Below are positions 36,301 to 48,300 of a stretch of DNA of 64,000 nt, piece after piece. Both the position numbers and the translations under genes were made by a program. This stretch comes from Lineus longissimus (taxonomy: Eukaryota > Nemertea > Pilidiophora > Heteronemertea > Lineidae), in contig NC_088321.1 of assembly GCF_910592395.1 (NCBI RefSeq), forward strand, positions 8,678,001 to 8,742,000. Reading direction: 5' to 3'. The number at the start of each line of letters is the position of its first letter. Within the stretch, counting starts at the first letter, position 1. The notes beneath the pieces are model-generated. The model had not been told where the DNA came from. It did no database searches and saw only the letters and a program-made list of their open reading frames with translations.

Positions 36301-39300
36301 AGCTTTCCAAATCTTTTCTTCTGGGAAAATTAATGTTGAAATTCAACTTATTCGATTTGCCTTTCGGTTTCCTTCATTTGCACAAAACGCTTTTCCAGTT
36401 TCTATCTTGAAGATTCACGTTCTGTAAAATATTTCTTGAATCAGGTTTCATTAGGGACTTTTTGGCTCACCGTAGGGGAGTCTATACATCACCGCAGTGT
36501 CCGTCGTCGTCGTCATCGTTGTCCGTCGTATCCTATTTCTAAAATAGTGGCACGTTTCTTAACCGCAAGGGCTATGGACTCAAAACTTTGTTTGCATGAC
36601 CCCCTAGGTCAAATGACCTTTGACACTGAGTTTCGGTCCTGTCTGATTCTTGACTTGGCCACTAGGGGGCCAAAACTGAAAACATAAATAGTGTGATATC
36701 TCACTTATTACTGATTAGTTTTTGGTAAAAATTTTATGGTAGATACTCTTAGCAAGGATGCATCACATATGATACGGGCTTTTGATTTGACGTACTTGTC
36801 AAGGTCACATAGGTCAAATGGCGTAAATTGGCCATTTGAGCGTAACTGTGGCACGTTTCTTTACCAATAAAGCTATGAACTTGAAATTTGGTACACATGA
36901 CTCCCTACATCATATTACCTCTGCCACCAAATTTCGGTCTAATCTGATTCTCGACGTGGCCACCAGGGGGCCAAAACTAAAAAAAGTAAGAAGTGCAATA
37001 TCTCGCTTAATAGTGCCTTGTTTTCAATTTTACTTTATGGTACGTACTCAGAGCAAGGATACATCACATATCTTAGGGGTTTTTGATTTGACCTTATTTT
37101 CAAGGTCACAGAGGTCAAATGGTGTGAATTGGCCGTTTGTGTGTAACTATGGCACGTTTCTTAACCACTAAAGCTATGAATTTTAAACTTGGTACACACG
37201 ACCCCCTAGGTCAGATGACCTGTGACACTGATTTTCGGTCCGGTCTGATACTTAACTTGGCAACCAGAGGGCCAAAACCAAAAATTAGAATAGTGCCATA
37301 ATCACTTATTACCGACTAGCTTTTGGTAAACATTTTATGGTAGATACTCCTAGTAAGGATACATCACATATGATACGGGTTTTTGATTTGACATACTTGT
37401 CAAGGTCACAGAGGTCAAATGGCGTAAATTGGCCATTTGAGCGTAACTATGGAACGTTTGGTAACCCCTAAGGCTATGAACTTGAGACTTTGTACAAAGG
37501 ACCCCCTAGGTCAGCTGACCTCTGACCCTGATTTGAGTCCGGTCTGATTCTCGACTTGGCCACCAGGGGGCCAAAAGTGAAAACCTAGAAAGTGTGATAT
37601 CTCGCTTATTAGTGATTCATTTTCAATAACATTTTTATGGTAGGTTCTCCTAGCAAGGATACATCACATATCATATGAGTTTTTGATTTGACCTGCTTTT
37701 CAAGGTCACAGAGGTCAAATGGCCTAAATTGATCGTTTGATTGTAACTATGGCACGTTTCTTAACCACTAAAGCTATGAACTTGAAATTTGGTACACATG
37801 ACTCCCTACGTCATGTTACCTCGGACAGCGAATTTCGATCTGATCTGGTACTCAACTTGGCCACCAGGAGGCCAAAACTAAAATAGGTAAAAAGTGCAAT
37901 ATCCTGTTTTTTAGTGACTTTTTAGCTTCGCTAGCAATTTTTAATTGTCAGCGAAGCTTATCGCATACAGTCTTTCTATCGTTGAAACCATTTGGAAAGT
38001 AGTACGCTGAAAATCATGTAGGATAACCTGATCACCCCGAAGACGGAGTTTACATACAGCTGCATGTACATAGATGACGCGTAGTATCTTTTTCTCTACC
38101 AACGTACGAACCTGCAATAAAATTTGTTCAGGCGCACGGATGTATAGTGCTTGATCCCACATAAGCTAAAACTAAATGATTACAAAGTTGAAGACTTCTA
38201 ATATGCAGGTCTAAAGTCTCGAATCGATTATTCTAACCTGTCCAATTTGGTAATAAAATCCCGAGCGAAAAATGAAATCGAGAAAAAATGGCGGATGCCA
38301 GAAAAGTGCATTGGTGGTTCATCCGCTTATCACCGGAAAGCCCTCGATCTTTATTTAAGGGCGCTAAATTTCAAAATACATGACGTCATTCGAGGTATTC
38401 CCAAAAAAACATGCGGTGTTTGCGTGCATGAATGAAACTTCTGCCGCGTTCATCCCTGCTGCTGGCCTTTCCACTACACGCTTTGCACTATATATCGTTG
38501 TATAGAAGGCGGACGTACAGAGAATAGAAGAGCTGTTGTAGTCTCCGTTTATTCCGTTCCTTCCCACGTGTATACATCGTGAGTTGCACTAATGCTAGAA
38601 TCATGGGTTACGCACGAGACTAACACTGAACGCCCGGCTCGTTTGATTATAAATGACCTAAATAACCTGCAGGTGACATGGCTTATTCCAGACCATGCTG
38701 ACCCGAGACAAGTGCACTTGTTGCGTATGGTATTCTGTATCAAAGAACTGCAACCTGATCATGAAGTCAAATCAGGACGTCAATTAAATAAGTTTGTAGC
38801 AAGCAATCTGATTGACATGTCTGACACACTGTAACCAACTTTGGTTTGACCTATATACTATACATGTACAATGTTTCTTAACCCTTTAGCTACTGATCCG
38901 CCCGTAGCCGCCCCTGTTTAAATCTACCACTGCGCCTGTACCAATGCACATAATTCACTAATAACACCATGGGGACATGGTTGCCTACCTTATAATTCAT
39001 TTAAAACTCGTTTCTAGGTGTGCTACAATGTATTTTCATAGAGAAAAATAGCTTTGAATGAACATCTTGAACTTTGGTGAAAATGCCGCCATGTTGGATT
39101 ATGATCGAAAATTTCGTGACACAAATTGGGCCATTGTGGAACCAAAACTGGACAGATTTTCATCTAACTACTTTCAAAAGATTGTTAGGAGACTGGACAA
39201 TTGGAATATGATGGTGTGGACATTCATAAAGTACGAACACAGGGCGTAATATAGGCCGAGAGCCGATGCATGATACCGCTTGGTCACTACAGTAGTCTTA

Positions 39301-42300
39301 CATGTAAATGTACATGCTTATACACTGTGCGTGTTTATCACCTAAAAAAAGTCAGTAAAAGTGCATAAATAGCAAGTTATTAGTGGAAGATCGATTTGTT
39401 TTGCCAGTAACCCATCAATATATGACATTCTGTGGTGATACATAGACATTTTTGGTCATTTCTATCCATAAAAAGAGGTGTTTGTGCTGAAATTTTAGAT
39501 TTGAAGATGGTGGGTTAATTCTGGTTCGTGGAGGGTTAATTCAACTAAAATTGCCTAAGATCGTGTAGATATGAATGTATTCTACCAAATAAATATCACT
39601 TGTAGTGCATGAAATACAACTTTTTGTATCTCTTTTTTCAAAAGTTCTTTACCTGGTCAAAATCATGATTTGGCTTTAAAACTTCAGTGAGCAGCAGGTA
39701 GAAAATTGTAGGATCCGTAGTAGCTAAAGGGTTAACCTGGATGAATTCCAAAGCACCAAATATGCTCGAGGAATCAATGACATTTGGCAGGCGGATTTGA
39801 TAATTTTGCAAAATATTGCTAGATATAACAGAGGCTATCAATATTTATTGACAGTCATAGATGTGTTTAGTAGACAAGGATACGCCCTTCCCCTGTTAAA
39901 TAAACGTGGGCAGACTATAGCCAACGCGTTTGAAACTTTATTCGAGAAAGTTTACCCGAATAAGGTTCATACGGACCAGGGGAAAGAATTTTATAACTTT
40001 CATGTGAAGGCTCTGTTCAATAAATATGGTATTACACTCTATTCGGTTTATAGCGATAAAAAGGCTAGTTTGGTCGAGAGGTTCAACCGTACGATATTAA
40101 ATCGCTCGTTTAAATATTTTCACAAATGGAATACGTTTCATTATTTGGACGTCTTAGACCGCATGGTGAGCGCCTATAACGGGAAAAGACACCGAATATT
40201 AGGAATAGCCCCTCAATAAGAGCAATGAAAAACAGTTGTGGAAAAAATTATATGGCGACCAATTCCCAACCACCGGTGTCAATTTTCGTTTTCAACTCGG
40301 GGATTTTGTGCGAATTCAGAAAATAACAGACACGTTTCAAAAAAAATACATTTCTTTATGGTCGGAGGAACACTTTCAAGTTAGTCATAGCTGGCAACTC
40401 GACCTGATTTGTGCAAAATTCAACATATCTCAAAAGTTCAATGGTTGACCCTCGTTTTTTTTTTATTTTTGTGTTGTGTAACCAACTGTCTTTCATAGGA
40501 GAATGGTCACTGGAAGAATTATTCAGGAAGAAATGTATAATATTTGGGGGTTTTCGTGATTGTCCGGCCCAATTGGCAATATTGCCATTTGTGATGGTGA
40601 ACAGAGCTAGGAGCAAATGTGACGCTTATGATTTATTCAAACAAATAAAATGCCCGATTTAACATCCTGCAGAATCAATGGAATCGGGCGTTACCAGTGA
40701 TATACAACACAAATGGGTTGTCCTCATGCATTCACTTTGGAAACGCATTTTAAAATAGATGTTACGTCCTGTTAATGGGGCACGTCATCATTGCGTACAT
40801 TTGCGAAAAACTCCCTAACGAGACCTCAGTTCAAACTAAATATCCAGTTACACATGTCCCATGGTTACGGCATGGTTGCCTTGGTTACAGCATGGTTACC
40901 TTGGTTGTGGCATGGTTACCTTGGTTACGGCATGGTTACGGCATGGTTACCTTGGTTACGACATGGTTACCTTGGTTACTTGTCAATGTGCATGCGAACA
41001 CAGTTGCACAATCCAGAAATTTTGTTCTGACTTCTGCTGTTGATTAGAGGCCTCAAAGGGCAGCCATTGCCAGCCCCATAACTTACACCCTTGGGACTGA
41101 CAAATGTTGTCCTTCTTAAGCCTAGTTCATACTCCGACGCGCGACCGACGCACGATCAAATTCTCGACGCCGACGTCGTCGTGTTGATTCATACTTTCGC
41201 GTGCGACGGCGATGGCCATCGGCGTCCGGACGCGCGTTCGGTCGGCGTGCGATATTAAAGAGTTCAACAAATTTGAACTGTCTGCGTCCGATCGCGGCGT
41301 CGTACCAATGAATGATCACTTTTCTGGTCATGGGACCAAGGACTCATGTTTATGCATATTTTCAAAGGCGCCTAGTTCAAACTGGAAAGACGGGGAATGG
41401 GAATTGATTACGTCGTTTTACGCTTGAGCTTCCTCACATAACGAAGTTAAAATGTCGGACGCAGAAGAGCTACTAATATGTGAAGTAAAACGTTACAAAT
41501 GTCTTTATGACATTTCCAGATCCGACAACAAGGACAGCCTGAAGAAGGAAAATGCGTGGCGGGCAATTGGAGCAGCTCTTGGCAAAGACAGTGAATATCT
41601 CCCAGTTGTTTATTCACTTTGTTTATGAGACTTGCATTTTTCCGTCATTTTGAGTCGATTGAGTCCCCAGAGGCGAGATACCTGAAATAAAAGAAGGTGG
41701 ACATTATTATATTACCCATAAAATGTGATTCTTCAGAGGAAAATAAGGATGCACGGAATAAATTCATTTAATCGGTTATTGAAAAGTAACTTACCTCAAA
41801 GTAAGAACAAGACGTTGCTTTGGGTCTATGGGTGTCCTGTGGGTGTGATGGTGCTGAAGCGATGGGCCTACAAGCTGGAGCAGCTCTTCTAGCAATGGTG
41901 GGGTAAGGCGCAGATACTTGAAAAAGTAGGTGTGGTCACCGAGTTCCATCTCGCGGACTAGATTGTTAAAGTCCCCTTGTTCCCACCGCCGAGCGAATAT
42001 CTCCCTCACATACATATCTCGTCGGTGGCGTTTCCTTCGCATCCTGTAGAGGACAGCCATTGCCTGGACATTTAAAATAAGCAGTGCATCCTCCTCCTCC
42101 ATTTTGACGTGGCAGAATGGTATAATCGCGTGAGCATTCATCATGCGATGGCATAGGCGACCGACGCAGGACGCTGCGTTCGACGCCGGCGATGGTCGTG
42201 CGTCGGAGTATGAATCCACCTTTAGAGAGATGCTCTGACTATAGTTGTCAAAATGAACAGAAACGGCTGAATTCTGGAACAAAATCTGTTTCTTTTGTGG

Positions 42301-45300
42301 GGAGGGTGTCCTACAAACAGAGGTGTCCGCAAAGGGAGTCTCAACTGTAATTATTAGGATTATTCACTGTCACTCTGAATTATGATACAAAAAAATGAGC
42401 CAGAGCAACTTAGAAATTCAAGAAATATTGATTTCGCAAAAATGATGGTGTTTGCGAAACACAGCATAGTTATGTCAAGTTATGTGGTGTTTTTATGAGC
42501 TGCCAATTACGGCCTAGGGTCATGTTTGCCGGGTCGGGTTCGTTTGCGAGAAGGACTGTATGCTCCATATTAGCCGAATTGTACCAATTGGGGTAATAGG
42601 TGCATCGGAAGATTTTGGTTGTGATTAGGGAGGTGTTTGAGGTGGGGTTTGTTGTGAACTTGACCAGGTGGTGACCATCTGTTATGTCACGTACCTTGGC
42701 TTTTCTCCCGTCCCCAGGTACAACTACAGTTCTCAAATGCACAATTTGTTCCAACGACCATAGATTCGTGAAGACATAAGGGGTTTCATATTCAGTAGAA
42801 CATCTCTATTAAGAACACCCTCGGGACTGAGAAGTGCTGTCCTTATTAGAGAGGTGTCCTGAATAGAGAGGTCAAATTGAATGGAAACAACCAATTTGGG
42901 ACCAAAACTAGTGTCCTTAATAGAGAGGTGTCCGCTAAGGGAGGTTCCACTGTAGTTTGATCACATATTTATCTGTGATAATTAGTCTCCGCCATCGGCT
43001 GAGACTTTTGTACTAGGGTATTATTCTCCTCAAGTTATTCTCCTCAAGAAATTATTCCAGCAAACTCTCGTCTCCAGGTGAAAGCTTCATATGTACATGA
43101 ACACGGCAATGCATTGCAAAACATCGATGAAACGAAGGTGTCCATGAACTAAGAAGTCAATCTGGGTTACAGCCGCGAAAGTGCTATGGGCATGCATAGC
43201 GCAATACATGTAAATTTTTAACCAATAAACCTCGCCATACCGGCACGATGACTGGTGCCCCGCGTTATGTGTATTACATATTGGCTGCACATATGGAGGA
43301 ACGTAACGGATAAAGACCAGGGACTAGTCTACACCATCGAAGCATTTTTCTATAATACCGGTAAATATAATATAATATTTGGAGTTTATGGGCTATGAAA
43401 TAAGAAAAAACGGCAGTGAATTAAAGCGGCTGAGTTTCAAGAATGTGTTCTTCCCTTCTGGACACTTTATGTTGCCTTGATCAGTCATATTTCGCACATA
43501 AACCATCGCTCCGCTGAAGTGAAAGTGCGATGTTTTTGTTTTGTTTTTGTCAACATGCATGGCTGTGTGCATTCACGGCTGATCATCCATGCACTGGATT
43601 TTGGTCGGAGAGCATTTTTAGTTCCTGGACGTATAGTTAGTCCACGTTATTCGGTGAAAATGTGCTGTAGGCCTACCGACGTGGATCTATAGCACTTTCC
43701 ACAGTATGTGGCGAATTTAAGTCGGCCTGTGGCTCATATCTTTATTTACCTCTTGCAGTAACCATGTCATCGCCGCCATCATCATCATCATCATCAGCTT
43801 TACCCTTGAAGATAACGTACTCCACAACCACAAATTACACCACCCCTTCAAAGTAAACTTCATCACCAACTTCAATGACATCATCCCCATCACCCTTGAA
43901 GAGATCGTCCACAAGCTCAAATCACACTACCCCTTCGAAGAAAACGTCGTCATCGTCATCGTCACCAGCCACGCCAAGCAAACAGGAAGTTGTCGTTGGA
44001 ACGCAGCATAACAACAAACGGGCCATTTCAACCAAATGGCAATAAAAACAATAAAAGCCACCCAACCATTTTCGGGATGAGTATACTGCAAACCTAATCG
44101 CAATCATAACTATTGTCAATGATATATATTGCTTGAAATACACCAGCAATCAATAAACAAAATTAATATTATTCATTTATATTTATTCATTCATTCCTTC
44201 CATTCATACGAAGCGCACATTCAACTTCCTCAAGGGCTCATCTCAAAATGTCCTTATGAAAAAGACGACATAATTCGGTCTCCCCCTTCACCCCTCCCCG
44301 CTCTTGCAACAAAACTAAACAATTGTCCCATAATTCTTCAGAACATAAATTTATATCACTCTCAACCCCCTCCCTACCACTAAGACCACATTATTTCGTC
44401 TTTTTCCCCTCCAATCAACCGAATCGATCGTCTTATCCCAACATCCACTCTCACCCAGACAATTTCTCAATCCCCCTTCCATTCACAATGCGAACAATAC
44501 CCCTACAATGAGGCGGAGACTCCAGAGTCTGCTAAGACTCAAATGACAATTCTAGTTTTTGTTTATTTCTCCAATGAAAAGGGTTTCTAATCCACCCAGA
44601 TAGAAGTTGTGTTTGTAAAAATGAGTGAAGGAAACTTTGCGTTGTGGTCGTTTTCATGTCAATATATTAGCTGTTTTCCTGACTTCATGGAACCTCAAAT
44701 GAAAAGTGAGTATTTCCATGTTTGCCATGATGTTACCTCAATAAGGCCCTTGTGAGTCAGCAGTAATTGGCTGTTTGCCAACACATGAGTCATAAACAAC
44801 GTTGTTATTATCATTACCGGAAATGACCAGCAATGCCACATTAACTCATTATATCGGCAATATTCATTTTGACGTTTGTGATGACCATCTGTTTGTCAGA
44901 TGTATCTATCTGCCTTTGATCTCAATCTAAGACAGATAGTGGTTTCATTTTGGACTACAGTAGAACCTCCCTTTGCGGCCACCTCTTTATTCAGAAACCC
45001 TCTCTATTAAGGGCACTACTTTTGGTCAAATTTGGTTTTTAGCTCAGCTGACAAAGTCAGCGGAGCTAGTAGAATAGCTGTTCAAATGGTGTCCGTCCTG
45101 CAATCCATCCATCCATCCATCTAGGGACCCATCTGTGGACAAAATTGGACATTTCTGACCGGGAAAGCCCAGCCACTTCGTTGACGGTGCTAAATTAGGA
45201 GTTGCCCAAGGTGAACTCAAAAAATGAAAAATCAGCGCGATCCGACCTATATTAAGAGAATGAGGTCATTTCGCGTTTAGATTTCTTTCCCTTTTTACCT

Positions 45301-48300
45301 CGGTCCACAGAGCAAATATTGATTTCAAATATGGCTGAATATTTTTGAATATTTTTTCATTTTTTACTTTTAATGGAATTAATATAGTTTTCACCGCCAG
45401 TTGGCGCTACAGGCACATTGACTGAATTTTGGCGATTTCAAATTTGGCGGTGGCTCAACTTTTTTGCAAGCAGTGCCGCTGATTGGCCCATCGATAGAAG
45501 AGATGCCACCATTTAAAAATGGCGGTAGTCTCTGCTTCAATGAAGGTGAGTGAACTTTCTCATGTTCAATCGGTTGATACTCTTTTAATCAACATGACCA
45601 TGTAACTGAAATTTGTGAAGGTACTGCAAAGAGTCTATATAATTCAGATTTATCAATAGTTTTTTATAATATTGCGGAAATTTTGTGCACAAATTAGCGA
45701 AAGTTGGTGCTCACTGCTCGTCTCATGTCATTTTAGAGCGAGAAATTTGTTTCCGTCGATCTCTACCACTGAAAAATCGCTTGCATAGCTTCGAAGTTTT
45801 GTGAAAATAAGTATCTGAACTTGGTTTCAAATAGTCTAGAGAGTTACCTTTGTGGTGATACATATAGTATGTGATAAATATTTGTGGAATTTGTGAAATT
45901 CGGCTTTCAAACGTGCCGATGATGCAAGCGATCTCACGTGAATTTTGCAAGTCCTGATTTGTCGACCGGGTGTCAAGAATCACTCGCCTTAATTCAGTTC
46001 AAAGATCGAAAATAATATCTGAACTTAGTTTCAAATAGCCTACGCAATTATCATTTCGGTGATATATAATGCATGCATGTAATAATTGATTAATCTGCCT
46101 AAAACGCGCAATTAAAACGGCGAAAGATCTTGATAAACACTCTGGTGGCGGTCGCACTAAATAACGACCGGTAGGGTCCGAAGTCTGGCGGAGAAAAAAA
46201 GGTAGCGCCCGGAGGTTGAAACGGGATTTTTATGCACTTTTAACTGTATATTTATGTTGTTAAGATGTATTTCTAACAGTTCTGTAACTTTGATGACCAA
46301 GCTTGCACCCAAAGTTGGTAAAATTGATGCTTGTTTATGGACTGCGCGAGCTACCGGAGAATTCGCCGTCGGCCATTTTGGCTACGGTCCCCGAGTTGTT
46401 GTGGTTGGCAATTTTGCAACAAATCTCGCCATTTACGTTTGTTTTCTCCCTATCTGGTCATTGGCCGGGAAAAAAATTATTTTGAAAGTCACATTATACA
46501 TCGTAGTATGAATTCCACTGCAGTTTCGTTAGGCAGCAATGCTCATGTTTTTGGTTTGCAATCCTGTACTGTCTACACTGCGCTGTGCATGGTTGTACTG
46601 TTGGCTGTAAAAAAAGACAAAAACGATAGCCTAAGAGGATAACTCAACAGGCCCTCATGATTCAATTGATGGACACCTTATTTGATAGTACCTCATCATT
46701 AAGTCCACTAGATCCTGTTCTGTCACATGTCGTAGACGATAGACAATTTCCAAAATGTAGTACACCACTCGCTCATCTTTAAGCCCAGCTCTCGGCTCAC
46801 ATCATGTGGGCACGGTTGGCTGTTGAGTGTTATGGTTCAGTCTGTGAGACTAATTTAAAGAGGTTACACTTTTATTTTGAATTGGAAAACAGCCCACAGG
46901 ACTGACTTTTCACTGAGTAATAAGTGTGCCCTTCAAAGGTTAAGTCTCTTTCTGGATTTGCTTCCATAGATGCCTTGTTCAGGATATCATCTGACCGATG
47001 CCTGGTCAAGCACAGACTGTATCCGGTGGTGTACATTTCCCCGTCTATGTCACCCTTTTTTATTCAGTCGGGGTTAATTTCTCTTATCTTTTTTTACAGA
47101 TATACTGTTGTTGGTTATTGCAAGAGGAGTCGTTGGCACATTTCAAGTCCAGGAAAGCTCTTGCTGTTCCCACATTCAGAGTAAGGTGTGCTTACTCGTT
47201 TTACTGCTTTCCATTCCCGGAGAGCGTTATCAAATATCTGCCGCAAGGCTACAAATATCTGCCGCAAGGCGCTTCAAATATCTGCCGAAAGGCATCAAAT
47301 ATCTGTCACACCAATAAAGTTCATTTTGTTAACCAACTCTTTATCTTCTTTTCTTCACATACAAAAAAGACCGTCCCAAAAATTTGGCTGCATCCACTTC
47401 ATCAGACCAGACAACAGTCGGTTCATTTGACCATTGTAAAGCACCAGGCCCCACCTCACAAAATACACTGTAATAATTATATGTACCTTGTGTCCATGTG
47501 CATGTTATTAGTTCCACCTACGCTGCATGAAGACAAGGACTCCACTCTTTGACGTCACCACACGTTATAGCTTCACGTTGCCTCATAATAACGGTACCGA
47601 CACACACTTGGCCCTTGCCTTCACCTATCCATTTCAGCTGAGCGCCAGGCCCTTGGGCCTCTTGTTGTCATTTGGCTCTCTCTGATCAGGACACTTCTCA
47701 ATTAACATTATCAGCGGACCACAGCAGTCACATCACGTTTTGACCATTTACTTCTCAATTAAGGACAGCACTAGTCAGTCCCAAGGGTTTCCCTAATCGA
47801 GAGGTTCTACTGTATTTCCAAATTGAAAACAATTTTTTTTCATGTTTGTTTTCTGAACAATCTTTATAAGTTTGATACAATTTTGATAAAATTTTGATAA
47901 AAGGTAATCAAGGAAATGCATTTGAATGGCTTGTTTGAGTGAGGTTTAGGCCTTATTGAATTGGAGGTAACTCAGACCCCTAGTGTGCAAAGAGCATTCC
48001 TTCTTCTAATGTCCCCTGAGGAGGCACATGCTTCTTTGGAGAGGTTTTAGACCAAATCCAACTTAATGTTTGGTCAAAATTTGAAATTGGTAATTGAATA
48101 AAGTTTTCAATTGTGCAAATACGTACTGAATATAAATTTGTAGACAGATATACAAATATGCTATAAATTCCAAGTTTCAGCAAATATTCATGCATTGTGT
48201 ACAACTGCATTTCTATTTCCTTGAACCACGATTGATACCAACACCGTAGGCCTTTAAAGCTACTTTTGGATTATTATTTGATTGGCCACTCATTTGTTGG

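Larger units (their letters stand above)
33381..36463. other. Start of the 20.6-kb intron: mostly unassigned
   Basis: 33490-33790 has G/C-rich text ending CCTGTAAATCCACCCCTG, possibly a hAT-type end, but no matching left end was secure. 34682-35990 holds only the coding-like remnants described separately. Confidence 0.4.
41119..42221. mobile_element. PIF/Harbinger-like element, internally deleted, nested in a MITE
   Basis: Inverted termini share TTCATACTCCGACGC; TTA on both sides (41116-41118, 42222-42224), the Harbinger target. It carries both genes expected of this superfamily as fragments (MADF/Myb-like on +, transposase exon on -). The flanks are the two halves of a mariner-type MITE, confirming the borders. 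Confidence 0.8.
41070..42348. mobile_element. Tc1/mariner-type MITE split by the Harbinger element
   Basis: Left part (GGGACTGACAAATGTTGTCC to 41118) and right part (42222 to AACTG at 42348, then TA) join to the family consensus when 41119-42221 is removed. The left arm is degraded. Confidence 0.55.
44958..47812. mobile_element. Tc1/mariner-type MITE split by a HINE-like element
   Basis: Left arm 44958-45040 (CAGTAGAACCTCCCT) and right arm 47665-47812 (GAGAGGTTCTACTG, then TA). Removing 45041-47664 restores the family sequence around AATTTGGTTGTC. Confidence 0.65.

Noticed and set aside
36185-36687. Open frames near and in the 36.4-kb HINE-like element
   Set aside because: The same frames recur in every copy of the repeat unit without codon-level conservation; no domain.
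38592-38834. 80-codon ORF next to the piggyBac-like element
   Set aside because: No known motif and no splice context; kept only as a possible Polinton remnant.
40775-41047. Trp/Leu/Gly-rich open frames in several phases
   Set aside because: All come from the X-box-like minisatellite; every frame is open because the unit lacks stops.
43740-43990. Ser-rich frame starting at a good ATG near 43764
   Set aside because: Driven by (ATC)n and a 75-bp duplication, with an early stop; no evidence of a gene.
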